From Synechococcus sp. CBW1002 (GTDB taxonomy: Bacteria > Cyanobacteriota > Cyanobacteriia > PCC-6307 > Cyanobiaceae), in NCBI RefSeq assembly GCF_015840915.1, contig NZ_CP060398.1, positions 3,162,001 to 3,226,000 of the forward strand: a DNA stretch of 64,000 nucleotides. The letters are read 5' to 3'. Position numbers and translations under genes: made by a program. Within the stretch, counting starts at the first letter, position 1. Every line of letters begins with the position of its first letter. Under the pieces are notes generated by a model. It ran no database searches, was not told the DNA's origin, and saw only the letters and a program-made list of their open reading frames with translations. Of this stretch, positions 63,863-64,000 are shown piece by piece.

Positions 63863-64000
63863 GTGACGAAAGGAGTGACGACCACCACCTTCGCGGAGTT
63901 TGCCCAACGGGCCGACTATTCGCTGCTGGATGCACTGCAGCCGGATCCTCAGGCCAGCGGCGACGGCCACGATCACCAGCCCCGCCAGGTGTTCTCCGGT
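63863..64000 (+). CDS. Partial gene at right edge, possibly SelO/YdiU-like
   Basis: An open frame from GTG 63863 (alternatives GTG 63851 or 63875) runs off the window. Its residues TTFAEFAQRADYSLLDALQP and DHQPRQVFSG resemble the N-terminus of UPF0061/SelO-type pseudokinase AMP-transferases as remembered from cyanobacterial genomes. Only about 46 codons are visible, so the assignment is weak. Confidence 0.4.
   Translation, partial: MTKGVTTTTFAEFAQRADYSLLDALQPDPQASGDGHDHQPRQVFSG

Overview
The window reads as a chromosomal segment of a high-GC unicellular cyanobacterium of the Synechococcus/Cyanobium type (alpha-cyanobacteria). That is an inference from gene content: phycocyanobilin synthesis (pcyA), geranylgeranyl reductase (chlP), c-type cytochrome assembly (ccsA), two high-light-inducible proteins, the linked Calvin-cycle/pentose-phosphate/glycogen cluster glpX-hemA-glgC-gnd-pgl, and ferredoxin-type sulfite reductase. 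Most of the sequence is dense core genome with short or overlapping junctions and frequent GTG/TTG starts.

Layout. 1-1.8 kb: a minus-strand pair of M16 peptidases, one with the zinc motif and one without. 1.9-5.6 kb: pcyA followed by a DevB-DevC-DevA type ABC exporter. 5.7-8.8 kb: a small basic protein with its own terminator, a family 2 glycosyltransferase, rpsB and tsf. 8.8-13.5 kb: a large conserved-looking unknown, recG and a VanX-like dipeptidase. 13.6-20.4 kb: a small exported protein, sir, glyS, chlP and a VanY-like carboxypeptidase. 20.4-29.2 kb: a U32 protein, typA, a DUF309 protein, lptA-like/lptB/lptFG and ccsA. 29.3-37.5 kb: rpe diverging from glpX-hemA-glgC-gnd-pgl, then a CIA30-like protein and an unknown. 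37.5-43 kb: ilvD, a small membrane protein, a Upp-like protein, a pentapeptide-repeat protein, then a cobalamin riboswitch ahead of hupE-like and cobW-like genes. 43.07-44.43 kb: a complete IS5-like element. 44.4-52.3 kb: purS, purQ, an LD-carboxypeptidase-like protein, a 2-Cys peroxiredoxin, cbpA/cbpM-like chaperone genes, glutamate decarboxylase and a divergent nitrilase-family gene.

52.4-64 kb is more accessory and partly decaying. It has an ArsR regulator with an operator-like palindrome facing the wreck of a GAPDH gene, small light-stress proteins (Hlips), a remnant of a VWA-domain gene, a Gly/Ala-rich repeat protein, a DoxX-like protein, a secreted nuclease, and a beta-lactamase-fold protein without its catalytic residues bracketed by two related proline-rich fragments. 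It ends with an RND efflux pump whose inner-membrane gene carries one in-frame TGA, its membrane-fusion partner, a divergent PadR regulator, and two palindromes in the shared promoter region that look like regulator binding sites. The right edge cuts a further gene.

I found no CRISPR array, rRNA or recognisable tRNA, and no evident new defence system. The most informative signals are the nonsense-split efflux pump with its probable PadR operators, the decayed arsenic module, the IS insertion that landed exactly in a few-base gap between two convergent genes, the riboswitch-hupE-cobW unit, and a recurring pattern of 10-15 bp tandem duplications in leader regions.
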